A DNA stretch of 35,651 nt, from positions 1 to 35,651 of the forward strand of contig CAYJAQ010000010.1 in the NCBI GenBank assembly GCA_964368275.1, read 5' to 3'. Below, in pieces: positions 16,673 to 23,519 of the stretch. The notes under the pieces were generated by a model. The model ran no database searches. It saw nothing but the letters and a program-made list of their open reading frames with translations, and was not told the DNA's origin. Origin of the DNA: CAYJAQ01 sp964368275. Lineage in GTDB: Bacteria; Bacillota_I; Bacilli_A; ML615J-28; CAG-313. Both the position numbers and the translations under genes were made by a program. Within the stretch, counting starts at the first letter, position 1, and each line of letters starts with the position of its first letter.

Positions 16673-17803
16673 CTAGTAAGGAATAAAGTAGGCAATGTTT
16701 TGATTGACATTAATCAAAAGATTTACTTGCCAGCTACGTTCTAATTCTTGAATACTTAAAAGCTGAATTTCATTTATTTGCTCATTTTTATGGAGTTTTG
16801 TGGAAGCAAACTGTTTAATAACCTGCGATTTTGCGTAATTGATAGCCGCCGCTTGATCATACTCAATCATCATGCTAGCTTTTTCATATGCATTTATTTT
16901 CAAAAACGTACAAAAACTACCTATAGAAAAGATTACATCTTCTTTTATATGATACTCCTCATAGGGTGACTTAATAAAACGATAGGGATTATTAAACCAA
17001 GACACCCTAAAATAGCTATGTGTCTTACCTGTAAAGCATATCTCAGACGCGACTTTGGGAATCGTAATTTGTTTATATGATATACTAGTAGCGATAATAT
17101 ATCCTCGGGGATGAATCGTATTACTATGATCACTTGGATTAATATGATATTTTAAATTACCACTGACTAATATATCACCTTTTTGAACCGTCTGATTTAA
17201 ATTTACTAAGACGACCCCTTTTTCTACTAATATTTCACAAATGACCGCATCATTTAAAGCGACAAAATCACCACCACTGTTCGATTCGCTAAATTGTTCA
17301 GGGTAAACACTTTGTTCTTGAATCTCAATCACTAATTTCCCACCCCTTCTAGTTAAACCAATCCATGCATATTGGTGATACTTAGTGCGTAATTCCCGTG
17401 AAATACTGGTTATGTCATCATTTAACACTTTGAAAGGACCAACTTTAGTAAGATAACTTTCAACCGTTTGTAAGACATCACTATTTTTAGTGTTTTCATC
17501 AGCAAATGCAATTTCTCTAATAAAATAATTGGAGATAGCTAGTGTGAGAATAATTAAGATAAAACAGATTATACCTATTAAATTTTTGTAAATATAGTTT
17601 CTAACATATTGTTGATAGCGGTTAATAACAAAACCATCATGAACTTCAACATGGTAATTTGATAAAAAACTAACTTCTTGATCATTAATAACTATATTAG
17701 CAAACTCATTGCTATGGGGTGAATTAATCAAATGCAGAAACTCACTTTTCTTAGTTGTTATAGCATATTTCTTAGGTAATGATAATTTCTTTGATTTTCC
17801 CAT
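16673..17803 (-). CDS. yqfD: Sporulation protein YqfD
   Basis: This is a membrane-anchored sporulation protein of about 376 aa. The cytoplasmic N-terminal domain of about 80 residues is followed by one strong membrane segment (GIICFILIILTLAISNYFI). A large outer domain follows, including WIGLTRRGGKLVIEIQEQ, KGDILVSGN and the FTGKTHSY region, which match YqfD of spore formers. YqfD and YqfC are partners made in the mother cell in Bacillus, but the mechanism is unknown to me. The ATG at 17803 has GGTGA nine bases upstream and is preferred. A TTG at 17812 is an alternative with tight spacing. The gene overlaps yqfC, so the two are translationally coupled. Confidence 0.88.
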   Translation of the reverse strand: MGKSKKLSLPKKYAITTKKSEFLHLINSPHSNEFANIVINDQEVSFLSNYHVEVHDGFVINRYQQYVRNYIYKNLIGIICFILIILTLAISNYFIREIAFADENTKNSDVLQTVESYLTKVGPFKVLNDDITSISRELRTKYHQYAWIGLTRRGGKLVIEIQEQSVYPEQFSESNSGGDFVALNDAVICEILVEKGVVLVNLNQTVQKGDILVSGNLKYHINPSDHSNTIHPRGYIIATSISYKQITIPKVASEICFTGKTHSYFRVSWFNNPYRFIKSPYEEYHIKEDVIFSIGSFCTFLKINAYEKASMMIEYDQAAAINYAKSQVIKQFASTKLHKNEQINEIQLLSIQELERSWQVNLLINVNQNIAYFIPY

Positions 17804-17999
17804 AGATTTCAATCACCACCTGATCTAAACGGGTCACCCTTAATATCTCACCCACTATAATATACTGATCAACAATAATTGAATCTGGTGAAATATCAAT
17901 AATCTCATGATAGTTTTCAATAATAATTTTCTGTTGATCAAACATTCGCAAAATACTACAATTGTATTCAGGAATGAACTTTTTTCCGACCTTTTGCAT
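17772..17999 (-). CDS. yqfC: Sporulation protein YqfC (YabP/YqfC family)
   Basis: This 75-aa protein resembles YqfC/YabP: an N-terminal RMFDQQKIIIENYHEIIDISPDSIIV segment, then ILRVTRLDQVVIEIYGKI, the two blocks that define the family. It acts in spore formation, and its biochemical role is unknown. The start is ATG at 17999, with AAAGAGGTG seven bases upstream. It overlaps yqfD by about 30 bp. rpsU lies upstream with its own terminator between, so yqfCD needs its own promoter (see the possible SigE-type site at 18015-18042). Confidence 0.85.
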   Translation of the reverse strand: MQKVGKKFIPEYNCSILRMFDQQKIIIENYHEIIDISPDSIIVDQYIIVGEILRVTRLDQVVIEIYGKIKEIIIT

Positions 18000-18014
18000 A
18001 CAACACCTCTTTAC

Positions 18015-18042
18015 ATTATATTCAAAAGTTTCGGTAATAAGC
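18015..18042 (-). promoter_or_regulatory. Possible SigE-type promoter of yqfC-yqfD
   Basis: On the minus strand GCTTATT (18042-18036) is one mismatch from the Bacillus SigE -35 pattern (kmATATT). AATATAAT (18022-18015) follows 13 bp later and matches five of seven fixed bases of the -10 (CATACAnT). No acceptable SigA -35 is present. This is weaker than the site before spoIVA, but yqfCD belongs to the SigE regulon in Bacillus. Confidence 0.4.
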
Positions 18043-18044
18043 CT

Positions 18045-18071
18045 AAAAATAAAAAGCCCGCTAGGGCTTTT
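18045..18071 (-). terminator. Rho-independent terminator after rpsU
   Basis: On the minus strand the 8-bp stem AAAAGCCC/GGGCTTTT (18071-18064 with 18059-18052) has a TAGC loop and is followed by TTTATTTTT-like sequence to 18045. It starts three bases after the rpsU stop. Confidence 0.9.
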
Positions 18072-18073
18072 AT

Positions 18074-18256
18074 TTATGGACGACGAACACCTGCTTTACG
18101 AGCTGCACGTCTTTTTTCTTTACGGATATCACTAGGTTTCATATAGTGTTGACGTTTACGGGCTTCAACAAGGGTACCCGAGCGTGAAACATCACGTTTA
18201 AATCTCTTTAGAGCTTCATCTAGTGTGTCGTTTTCGCGAACGATAGTCTTTGGCAT
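18074..18256 (-). CDS. rpsU: 30S ribosomal protein bS21
   Basis: This 60-aa, very basic protein begins MPKTIVRENDTLDEALKRFKR and ends in an Arg/Lys-rich tail, as is typical of bS21. It sits at the platform of the 30S subunit and aids initiation. The ATG is preceded by AAAGGAGG at good spacing. It forms its own transcription unit, between a promoter at 18297-18325 and a terminator at 18045-18071. The position upstream of yqfC is the same as in Bacillus. Confidence 0.97.
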   Translation of the reverse strand: MPKTIVRENDTLDEALKRFKRDVSRSGTLVEARKRQHYMKPSDIRKEKRRAARKAGVRRP

Positions 18257-18296
18257 ATTTTGGTCCCTCCTTTCGCACCATAAATTCTACTACAAT

Positions 18297-18325
18297 ATTA
18301 TACAAGATTTTTACTTTTTTGTAAA
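18297..18325 (-). promoter_or_regulatory. SigA promoter of rpsU
   Basis: The -35 is TTTACA (18325-18320) and the -10 is TATAAT (18302-18297), with a 17-bp spacer. It lies about 40 bases before the rpsU ATG. Confidence 0.82.
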
Positions 18326-18348
18326 ATGATTTTATAATATATTTTCAT

Positions 18349-19791
18349 TTATTTGAGGATTTGTTTAGCCTTATTTAAGAAAAAAATAGCAACATCAGAA
18401 AAATTAATATTTAACTTTTCGCTCATGCCAGTATGGGCTTTGAATAAAGCAACATTGTACCATTGTAAAGATTGGAACGCGTGCCATAATTCGACAATTC
18501 TTTGTTCTTCTTTAGTTTCATGGTTATTCTGATAAACAGCGAGGACGGCCATCGCAAAGTCAAGACCATTATTACCAAAGCACGCAATGTCATATAAAAA
18601 ATCATTATTCCCTACAAACTCATAATCCAGCAAATAAACATCATGATTAGGAGTTAAGATATAATTAGATAATTGGCTATCACAGTGGCAAATCGTTTTA
18701 GAGCGACTTGTAAGTAAATCTTGATAGGCGAGTAAACGTTCTTTAATTATTTGATACTCACTAGTTACTTCACAGGGCAGATCTTTTACTAATTGCTCAT
18801 AATGATTAAGTAGTTCAAAGGGATTGTAGTCATTACAGGCAATGGGTCCTAGACTATGCAACTCTTTTAAACGAGTAACGATCTCATCAATATATGAATT
18901 CTTATCAGTGATAACATCCATCGGTGTACCTTCAATGTAGGTAGACAATTTTAGTCCCGTTTTGAGATTAAAGCGTTCGTATAAAGGCCGTTTTAAAGCG
19001 TGTGAAAGAATTAAGGAGTTCTTTTCTTCATTTGAACGGTTTACAAAACAATCAGCATTTTCACCTGGTAAACGCACAACATATTTTTGGTCATCTATTT
19101 TAATCTGATAAGTATAATTACTCATACCTGCTAAAAAACGTTCACCTAATTTGATGTTTGAATTTGGATATATTCTTGCTACTGAAGTTACTATAGTAGT
19201 CTCGACGGCTTTTTCAGTAAAATAATTTGTTAACTTGCTAGCAAGGCTAATTGATGCTAGATATCGGTGACTAATTTGATTTTTAACACTTGTTGCAACT
19301 TCAGCAAGCGTCATCTTGTAAGTAGGTAAATAAAACAGTGAATCATATCCAAAACCATTCTCACCTGCTGGTTTTGAAATTATCATACCATCAAGTATAC
19401 CACTAGCACTAATAATCTTATCACCATCATAAAATACCATTGAGGTTTCAAAATAAGCAGCAGTTGGTAGTTTTAATGCTAAGTTTTTAAGTAGTAAATT
19501 TCGATTACAAGCGTCATCGCCGCCTGAATAGCGAGCTGATACGACTCCAGGAGCCCCTTTTAAGGCATCTACACAAAGACCAGTATCATCACAAATTGTC
19601 GGTAGATGATATTTTGCAAAATAGTATTTTGCTTTAATCAGAGCGTTATCATAAAACGTCGAACCATCTTCAATCGGTTCAGCACATTCTGGTAAATCTG
19701 CTAACGAAAGGAGTGTTACCGGTAAGTCCTTGAGAATCGCCATTAGTTCACTAACTTTATGTTTATTTTTACTACCGATTAATACTTTCAC
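18349..19791 (-). CDS. Fusion of RdgB/HAM1 XTP/dITP pyrophosphatase and a LicA/choline-kinase-like domain
   Basis: This 480-aa protein has two enzyme domains. Residues 1-195 are a full non-canonical purine NTP pyrophosphatase (RdgB/HAM1): the GSKNKHK phosphate-binding start (6-12), DDTGL (68-72), GENGFGYDSLF (143-153) and SHR (174-176) are all present. It cleans dITP and XTP from the nucleotide pool. Residues 200-480 are a choline/ethanolamine-kinase or aminoglycoside-phosphotransferase-like fold: GMSNYTYQI (nucleotide loop), HCDSQLSN at 369-376 with catalytic D371 and N376, and metal-binding D389 in LLDYE. The start is GTG at 19791, with GAGGTGA upstream. A GerM-like gene lies upstream, as next to rdgB in Bacillus, but rph is missing. 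The kinase substrate is unknown. No frameshift is apparent at the junction. Confidence 0.9.
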   Translation of the reverse strand: MKVLIGSKNKHKVSELMAILKDLPVTLLSLADLPECAEPIEDGSTFYDNALIKAKYYFAKYHLPTICDDTGLCVDALKGAPGVVSARYSGGDDACNRNLLLKNLALKLPTAAYFETSMVFYDGDKIISASGILDGMIISKPAGENGFGYDSLFYLPTYKMTLAEVATSVKNQISHRYLASISLASKLTNYFTEKAVETTIVTSVARIYPNSNIKLGERFLAGMSNYTYQIKIDDQKYVVRLPGENADCFVNRSNEEKNSLILSHALKRPLYERFNLKTGLKLSTYIEGTPMDVITDKNSYIDEIVTRLKELHSLGPIACNDYNPFELLNHYEQLVKDLPCEVTSEYQIIKERLLAYQDLLTSRSKTICHCDSQLSNYILTPNHDVYLLDYEFVGNNDFLYDIACFGNNGLDFAMAVLAVYQNNHETKEEQRIVELWHAFQSLQWYNVALFKAHTGMSEKLNINFSDVAIFFLNKAKQILK

Positions 19792-19813
19792 TGTATCACC
19801 TCATTTGTTAATT

Positions 19814-19841
19814 ATTATACCACTTTTTAATTTTTAAACAA
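19814..19841 (-). promoter_or_regulatory. SigA promoter of the RdgB-kinase fusion gene
   Basis: The -35 is TTGTTT (19841-19836) and the -10 is TATAAT (19819-19814), with a 16-bp spacer. It lies between the terminator of the GerM-like gene and the GTG start. Confidence 0.68.
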
Positions 19842-19856
19842 AATGAAAAGCACATG

Positions 19857-19880
19857 AAAAATACTAGGAAAATCCTAGTA
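19857..19880 (-). terminator. Rho-independent terminator after the GerM-like gene
   Basis: On the minus strand the perfect 8-bp stem TACTAGGA/TCCTAGTA (19880-19873 with 19869-19862) has a three-base loop and is followed by TTTTT (19861-19857). Confidence 0.82.
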
Positions 19881-19884
19881 CTTG

Positions 19885-20733
19885 TTATTCACTTATTTCA
19901 TAGAATACAGCTTCATACACAACAGTCTCTTGATCATTGATGACAAGTTTAGCTACATTCATATTGTTCTTTACTGTTTCAGTTATTTCCTGTAAACAAT
20001 CCACTGTTAAAATCGTCTTATCGACAAAATTTAAAACTAATGCTTCTTCTGATAATTGATAATCATAAACAGCTAAGATACTTTCATCAATAATCTTTGT
20101 AATAATATAATCACAGATATCTTCATCCAGATGAAAATAGGTAACTGGTAATGTATAATTAGTCTCTTCATATATTATAGTAGTCGCAGTTGACTCGTAT
20201 AAAAAGAAAGTCTCATAGTTTAAATTAATGCCTAAGCGACGGTTAATTTTCGTAAATTCGTAATCACCCAATTTAGCTATTGGTTGACCATCGACTTTTA
20301 AAACGACATCGGTAATCGTCGAATCCGTAAATGTCCAAGCGAGTGCCTCAACAGCCAAACGACCTTCAGAATCAGTAATGTGATTTGAAACATTTAGTGT
20401 TAAAACATTTCCATCAATGCTATAATCAATTAACTCCGTCTCCTTCGCAATTACCGATTGATAACCTGTCGGAATCATGTTACTATCACTTGTAAGTAGA
20501 GCCCATTTTTGTGCAATCTGATCTTCAGCAATAGCTTGAACCGGTACTTTTAAACCAACTAAAAGACCATCTTTATTTTTTAAATATACTACTTGAGAAT
20601 AGGATTCACTTGCTGGTGGATTAACCAGATTGTCTTTTGGACTAAACCATTTTTGATATGTGGCCTTTGGTATCACTAGTGCTACAATCACCACCGCTAA
20701 TAGTATAGCACCAATTATTATTTTCTTTTTCAT
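19885..20733 (-). CDS. GerM-like protein with GerMN domains, membrane anchored
   Basis: This 282-aa protein has one N-terminal membrane segment (residues 4-22) and an outer part resembling the GerMN domain. The clearest stretch, about residues 80-155, has IPTGYQSVIAKETELIDYSI, LTLNVSNHI, EGRLAVEALAWTFT and VVLKVDGQPI. The C-terminal half is a second, more diverged copy. GerM of Bacillus is a lipoprotein needed for sporulation and germination. Here the N-terminus lacks the lipobox Cys, so it would stay as a signal anchor. Neighbouring rdgB supports the assignment, since gerM and rdgB are close in Bacillus. The start is ATG after GAGGTGT. No promoter is convincing in the gap to the divergent CPBP gene. 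Confidence 0.7.
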   Translation of the reverse strand: MKKKIIIGAILLAVVIVALVIPKATYQKWFSPKDNLVNPPASESYSQVVYLKNKDGLLVGLKVPVQAIAEDQIAQKWALLTSDSNMIPTGYQSVIAKETELIDYSIDGNVLTLNVSNHITDSEGRLAVEALAWTFTDSTITDVVLKVDGQPIAKLGDYEFTKINRRLGINLNYETFFLYESTATTIIYEETNYTLPVTYFHLDEDICDYIITKIIDESILAVYDYQLSEEALVLNFVDKTILTVDCLQEITETVKNNMNVAKLVINDQETVVYEAVFYEISE

Positions 20734-20819
20734 GTTTACACCTCAATAAAGTTTATTCACTACAATATTATTTATGACAAATTAACTTATTCATTTTATT
20801 AGATTTTTATTTATTTTCT

Positions 20820-20828
20820 TGTTATAAT
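20820..20828 (+). promoter_or_regulatory. Extended -10 promoter of the CPBP gene
   Basis: TGTTATAAT at 20820-20828 is an extended -10 on the plus strand, about 20 bases before the ATG at 20850. The -35 region (20800-20805) is poor, which extended -10 promoters tolerate. Confidence 0.6.
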
Positions 20829-20849
20829 ATTATCAAGAGGTGTGACATA

Positions 20850-21797
20850 ATGAATAACCATGAAAATGAATCTTACGAAACTAATGATATAACCGTACTA
20901 AATAGCAATGGTGCTTCCATTGAAACGGAAAAATTATCTTGGCGATTACTCACGATTAAAGCAATTATAGCTTATATTATTGTTTTTTACATTTTACCAG
21001 TTATTTTACAATCAGTATTATCACTTATTTACCCATTATTTTCAGGGGAACCTGCCGTTATAGGCAACCAGTTTACTGATCAAGCGATTAGTTTCATTAG
21101 CATTTGGCAAAACATTTGTATGTATTTTGCTGCTGGTGTCGCTATATTATTGATTATGAAACCCCTAATACTAAGCGATTTACACCAAATAAAACATAAT
21201 CCACGCATTTGGTTACTAGTACCTATTGGCTATGGTTTATTTATGCTTTCCAATGTGATTAATGAACTACTTAATCGTCTCTTTATTCATTGGCATATCA
21301 TCTCAAGTAATACAACATCAAACAATCAAGCTACTATTGTTAAAATGATAACTGACAGTTCAACATTCGAAACAATCTTACTATGCTTTGTCTTAATTGT
21401 ATTAGCTCCTGTTGTTGAAGAAATTATTTTTCGTAAAGGCTTATTTACACTAATTGGTAATAAAATGAAACCAATTGGCAAAATAGTCCTGACTGGCTCC
21501 ATCTTTGGCGGCATTCATTTCATTTTAACCATCATTGAAATTATTATTATATCCATTAATACAGGCAGTTTTGACACAGCATCCATTATTGCTGAATTAG
21601 CAATGGGCGTTTTCTACATAATCTCTGGCATGACACTTTCATTCATCTATTATATGAGTCATGAAAACTTAATACCATCGACTATCTGTCATCTTGTTAA
21701 TAATCTTTTTCAATGTATTGCAATTGTTGGGATAAAACTAGGCATGATTGATAGCGAATTAATCAGTACTTTTATCCGTTCAATAATTAATCTCTAA
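20850..21797 (+). CDS. CPBP family intramembrane metalloprotease
   Basis: This 315-aa membrane protein with about seven to eight hydrophobic segments carries all CPBP (Abi/CAAX protease) motifs. EEIIFRKG has E190, E191 and R195, FGGIH gives H223, and HLVNN gives H281 and N285. The family includes CAAX prenyl protease-like enzymes and membrane proteases involved in peptide processing or immunity. The target is unknown here. The hydrophilic N-terminus (about 1-30) is rich in Asn, Glu and Ser. The start is ATG with AAGAGGTG upstream. It is one of only two plus-strand genes in the window and stands alone, between its own promoter and a two-way terminator. Confidence 0.88.
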   Translation: MNNHENESYETNDITVLNSNGASIETEKLSWRLLTIKAIIAYIIVFYILPVILQSVLSLIYPLFSGEPAVIGNQFTDQAISFISIWQNICMYFAAGVAILLIMKPLILSDLHQIKHNPRIWLLVPIGYGLFMLSNVINELLNRLFIHWHIISSNTTSNNQATIVKMITDSSTFETILLCFVLIVLAPVVEEIIFRKGLFTLIGNKMKPIGKIVLTGSIFGGIHFILTIIEIIIISINTGSFDTASIIAELAMGVFYIISGMTLSFIYYMSHENLIPSTICHLVNNLFQCIAIVGIKLGMIDSELISTFIRSIINL

Positions 21798-21800
21798 ATT

Positions 21801-21827
21801 AAAAGAACCTCACTAGGAGGTTCTTTT
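21801..21827. terminator. Two-way terminator between the CPBP and lipoprotein genes
   Basis: An 11-bp perfect stem AAAAGAACCTC/GAGGTTCTTTT (21801-21811 with 21817-21827) with a five-base loop carries A runs on one side and T runs on the other. It can therefore stop both the plus-strand CPBP transcript and the minus-strand lipoprotein transcript, which converge here. Confidence 0.9.
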
Positions 21828-21832
21828 CTTAG

Positions 21833-23038
21833 TTATTTGCCTTTAGCGCTATTGACAGTTTCTTCTAATGCAGCCTTACGATTTGCAACATCAACCTTCA
21901 TTTGATCATACGCAGCCTTATCAAAGCTTGCTTCGAATTTTGCGAATAAATCCTTTTTACTATTATTAACATATTCTTCTGCTTTCGTAAGAGCGGCAGC
22001 AGAATCAATAGTTTCTGGGAATTCTTTTTCAATTTCAGCTAATTGATTGTATACAGCATTCATTGTACTAATAGCAGCATCAAATAAGCCTCTAAAAATT
22101 GTATCAGCTTGTTTCAACGCAGCATCAGCAGTATCAAGTAATTTTTGAGAAACACCTAATTGCATTTCTAATGAAGCAGTAGATTCACCAGCATTTGCTT
22201 TTACTGATATTTCAACTTTTAATCCCATTACATGTGCTTTTACTTCATTGTACTTGTTGATAGCTTGAACATAGGCAGATTCCGGATTAGTGAAAGTATA
22301 AACTTCAAGTTCTTGTACCTTCTTAATTGCCTCTGCAAAATTAGCCATAACTTTAGAATAGTTTTCTTTTAAAGTTGCATAAGCATCATCTAATTTTGCT
22401 GCTAGTTCTTCTTTATATTTTAATTTAAATTCATATGCCTTTAAGTTTTCCCAGTACTCTTCAAGTTTAACAGATACAAATTGAGCTTTTTCAACTGTAG
22501 CAAGTTGAACAACAGCCATTAATTCTTCCATTGTCATTTCAGCAGCTTGTTCAGCAGTTAATGTTGGATCAAATGCCATTGCGATTTCTTCAAAGTAAGC
22601 TCTAGCCTTAGCTTCAGCAACTTCAACTTTAGCATCAATGTTTAAATCAGCAATAACTTTTTGAGTAGCATCTTTTACTTGTTTCTCAACAGCTTCAATT
22701 GTGCCTTCTTTTTCAGCAGTAACGGAAACTTTAATTGCTTGTGATCCTTCTCCAGATTCACCTTCAACAGTGAAACCAAGTTCAAATGTTAACGATACAA
22801 TTTCTTCAGTTGCATCTTCAACATCTTTACCTACGATTATTTCGCCATTAAGTAATAGTTTACCATCTTCATTTAAACCGTTCGCAGCGGTTACTTTACC
22901 CTTAGCATCTACAACCAATTCAACAGCTGGGTTAGTTTCGATAGTAACATAACTACTCGAATTCTTGCCTTTACAGCCGGTAACGAAAAATGCAAGTGCT
23001 AAAATTGTCATAAATAATAAAACTTTTGTCTTTTTCAT
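21833..23038 (-). CDS. Lipoprotein with an RsgI-like domain and a long helical region
   Basis: This is a 401-aa secreted lipoprotein. The signal peptide runs MKKTKVLLFMTILALAFFVTGC, with lipidated C22. Right after it comes YVTIETNPAVELVVDAKGKV and LNEDGKLLL (about 30-64), which match the outer domain of RsgI-type anti-sigma factors (pattern INPSIEL...N..G.V....LN.DG). The Asn-Pro pair (N36-P37) known in that domain is kept. Residues 100-401 are Ala/Glu/Lys-rich and look mostly helical, perhaps coiled coil. There is no N-terminal sigma-binding domain, no membrane helix other than the signal, and no sigma gene nearby. The ATG at 23038 follows AGGAGG and is clearly better than an upstream in-frame start at 23146. 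Its function is unknown. It may be a cell-surface sensor or adhesion-like scaffold. Confidence 0.78.
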   Translation of the reverse strand: MKKTKVLLFMTILALAFFVTGCKGKNSSSYVTIETNPAVELVVDAKGKVTAANGLNEDGKLLLNGEIIVGKDVEDATEEIVSLTFELGFTVEGESGEGSQAIKVSVTAEKEGTIEAVEKQVKDATQKVIADLNIDAKVEVAEAKARAYFEEIAMAFDPTLTAEQAAEMTMEELMAVVQLATVEKAQFVSVKLEEYWENLKAYEFKLKYKEELAAKLDDAYATLKENYSKVMANFAEAIKKVQELEVYTFTNPESAYVQAINKYNEVKAHVMGLKVEISVKANAGESTASLEMQLGVSQKLLDTADAALKQADTIFRGLFDAAISTMNAVYNQLAEIEKEFPETIDSAAALTKAEEYVNNSKKDLFAKFEASFDKAAYDQMKVDVANRKAALEETVNSAKGK

Positions 23039-23072
23039 AATGCCTCCTAAATTAATATATTTTACATGAATA

Positions 23073-23101
23073 ATTATAACGTAAATGCGCCAAAAAATCA
23101 A
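23073..23101 (-). promoter_or_regulatory. SigA promoter of the lipoprotein gene
   Basis: The -35 is TTGATT (23101-23096) and the -10 is TATAAT (23078-23073), with a 17-bp spacer. It lies about 35 bases before the ATG. Confidence 0.8.
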
Positions 23102-23123
23102 TACTTTAAATAGTGAGTTGCAT

Positions 23124-23153
23124 AAAACAAAAACCAGAATGCACATGCATTCT
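23124..23153 (-). terminator. Rho-independent terminator after the HU gene
   Basis: On the minus strand AGAATGC/GCATTCT (23153-23147 with 23142-23136) has a four-base loop, followed by GGTTTTTGTTTT to 23124. It overlaps the HU stop codon. Confidence 0.78.
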
Positions 23154-23436
23154 AGTCATTATTATCATTGATTATAGTTTTTAAATTCTTACTAGAGGTA
23201 AAGCGAATTCGATAAGCCCCTTTTACTTTTTGAGGTTCACCAGTAATAGGGTGTACACCCATATAACTATCTTGAAATACGCGTTCAAAGGTGCCAAAAT
23301 TGCTAATCATGACTTTTCCATCATCTTTTAATCCAAGTGCTGTTATATCAAAAACTTGATTAACTATATCTTCCACATCTTGACGACGATATTCATTATT
23401 CTGATAAATTGCTTCAATTATATCTTTTTTCTTCAT
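23152..23436 (-). CDS. hup: HU-family DNA-binding protein
   Basis: This 94-aa protein of the HU/IHF family compacts and bends DNA. The family core is present: KDIIEAIYQNNEYRRQDVEDIVNQVFD forms the dimer helices, ISNFGTFE is the beta turn, and GVHPITGEPQKV matches the DNA-binding arm where typical HU has GRNPxTGE. The arm and C-terminus (KGAYRIRFTSSKNLK) differ from the usual ARKVPAFKAGKALK. It may thus be a specialised HU and not the only nucleoid protein. It lies right after spoIVA, as hbs does in Bacillus, which supports synteny. The ATG is preceded by AGGAGC, with a separate promoter at 23470-23478. Confidence 0.88.
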   Translation of the reverse strand: MKKKDIIEAIYQNNEYRRQDVEDIVNQVFDITALGLKDDGKVMISNFGTFERVFQDSYMGVHPITGEPQKVKGAYRIRFTSSKNLKTIINDNND

Positions 23437-23469
23437 ATAATAGCTCCTAAAAATTACCTTATTACCTAT

Positions 23470-23478
23470 ATTATATCA
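23470..23478 (-). promoter_or_regulatory. Extended -10 promoter of the HU gene
   Basis: TGATATAAT on the minus strand (23478-23470) gives a consensus extended -10 about 35 bases before the ATG. No good -35 is seen upstream. Confidence 0.6.
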
Positions 23479-23519
23479 TATATTACGAAAAAATTCCACT
23501 TATATGCAACAAGAGATTT

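Noticed and set aside
18326..18348. Inverted repeat AAATGA/TCATTT after the RdgB-kinase gene as a terminator.
   Set aside because: The stem is short, entirely A/T-rich except one pair, has a long loop and lacks a proper T run.
20734..20849. SigE-type promoter for the GerM-like gene.
   Set aside because: TAATATT matches the -35 pattern, but no fitting -10 lies 13-15 bases downstream.
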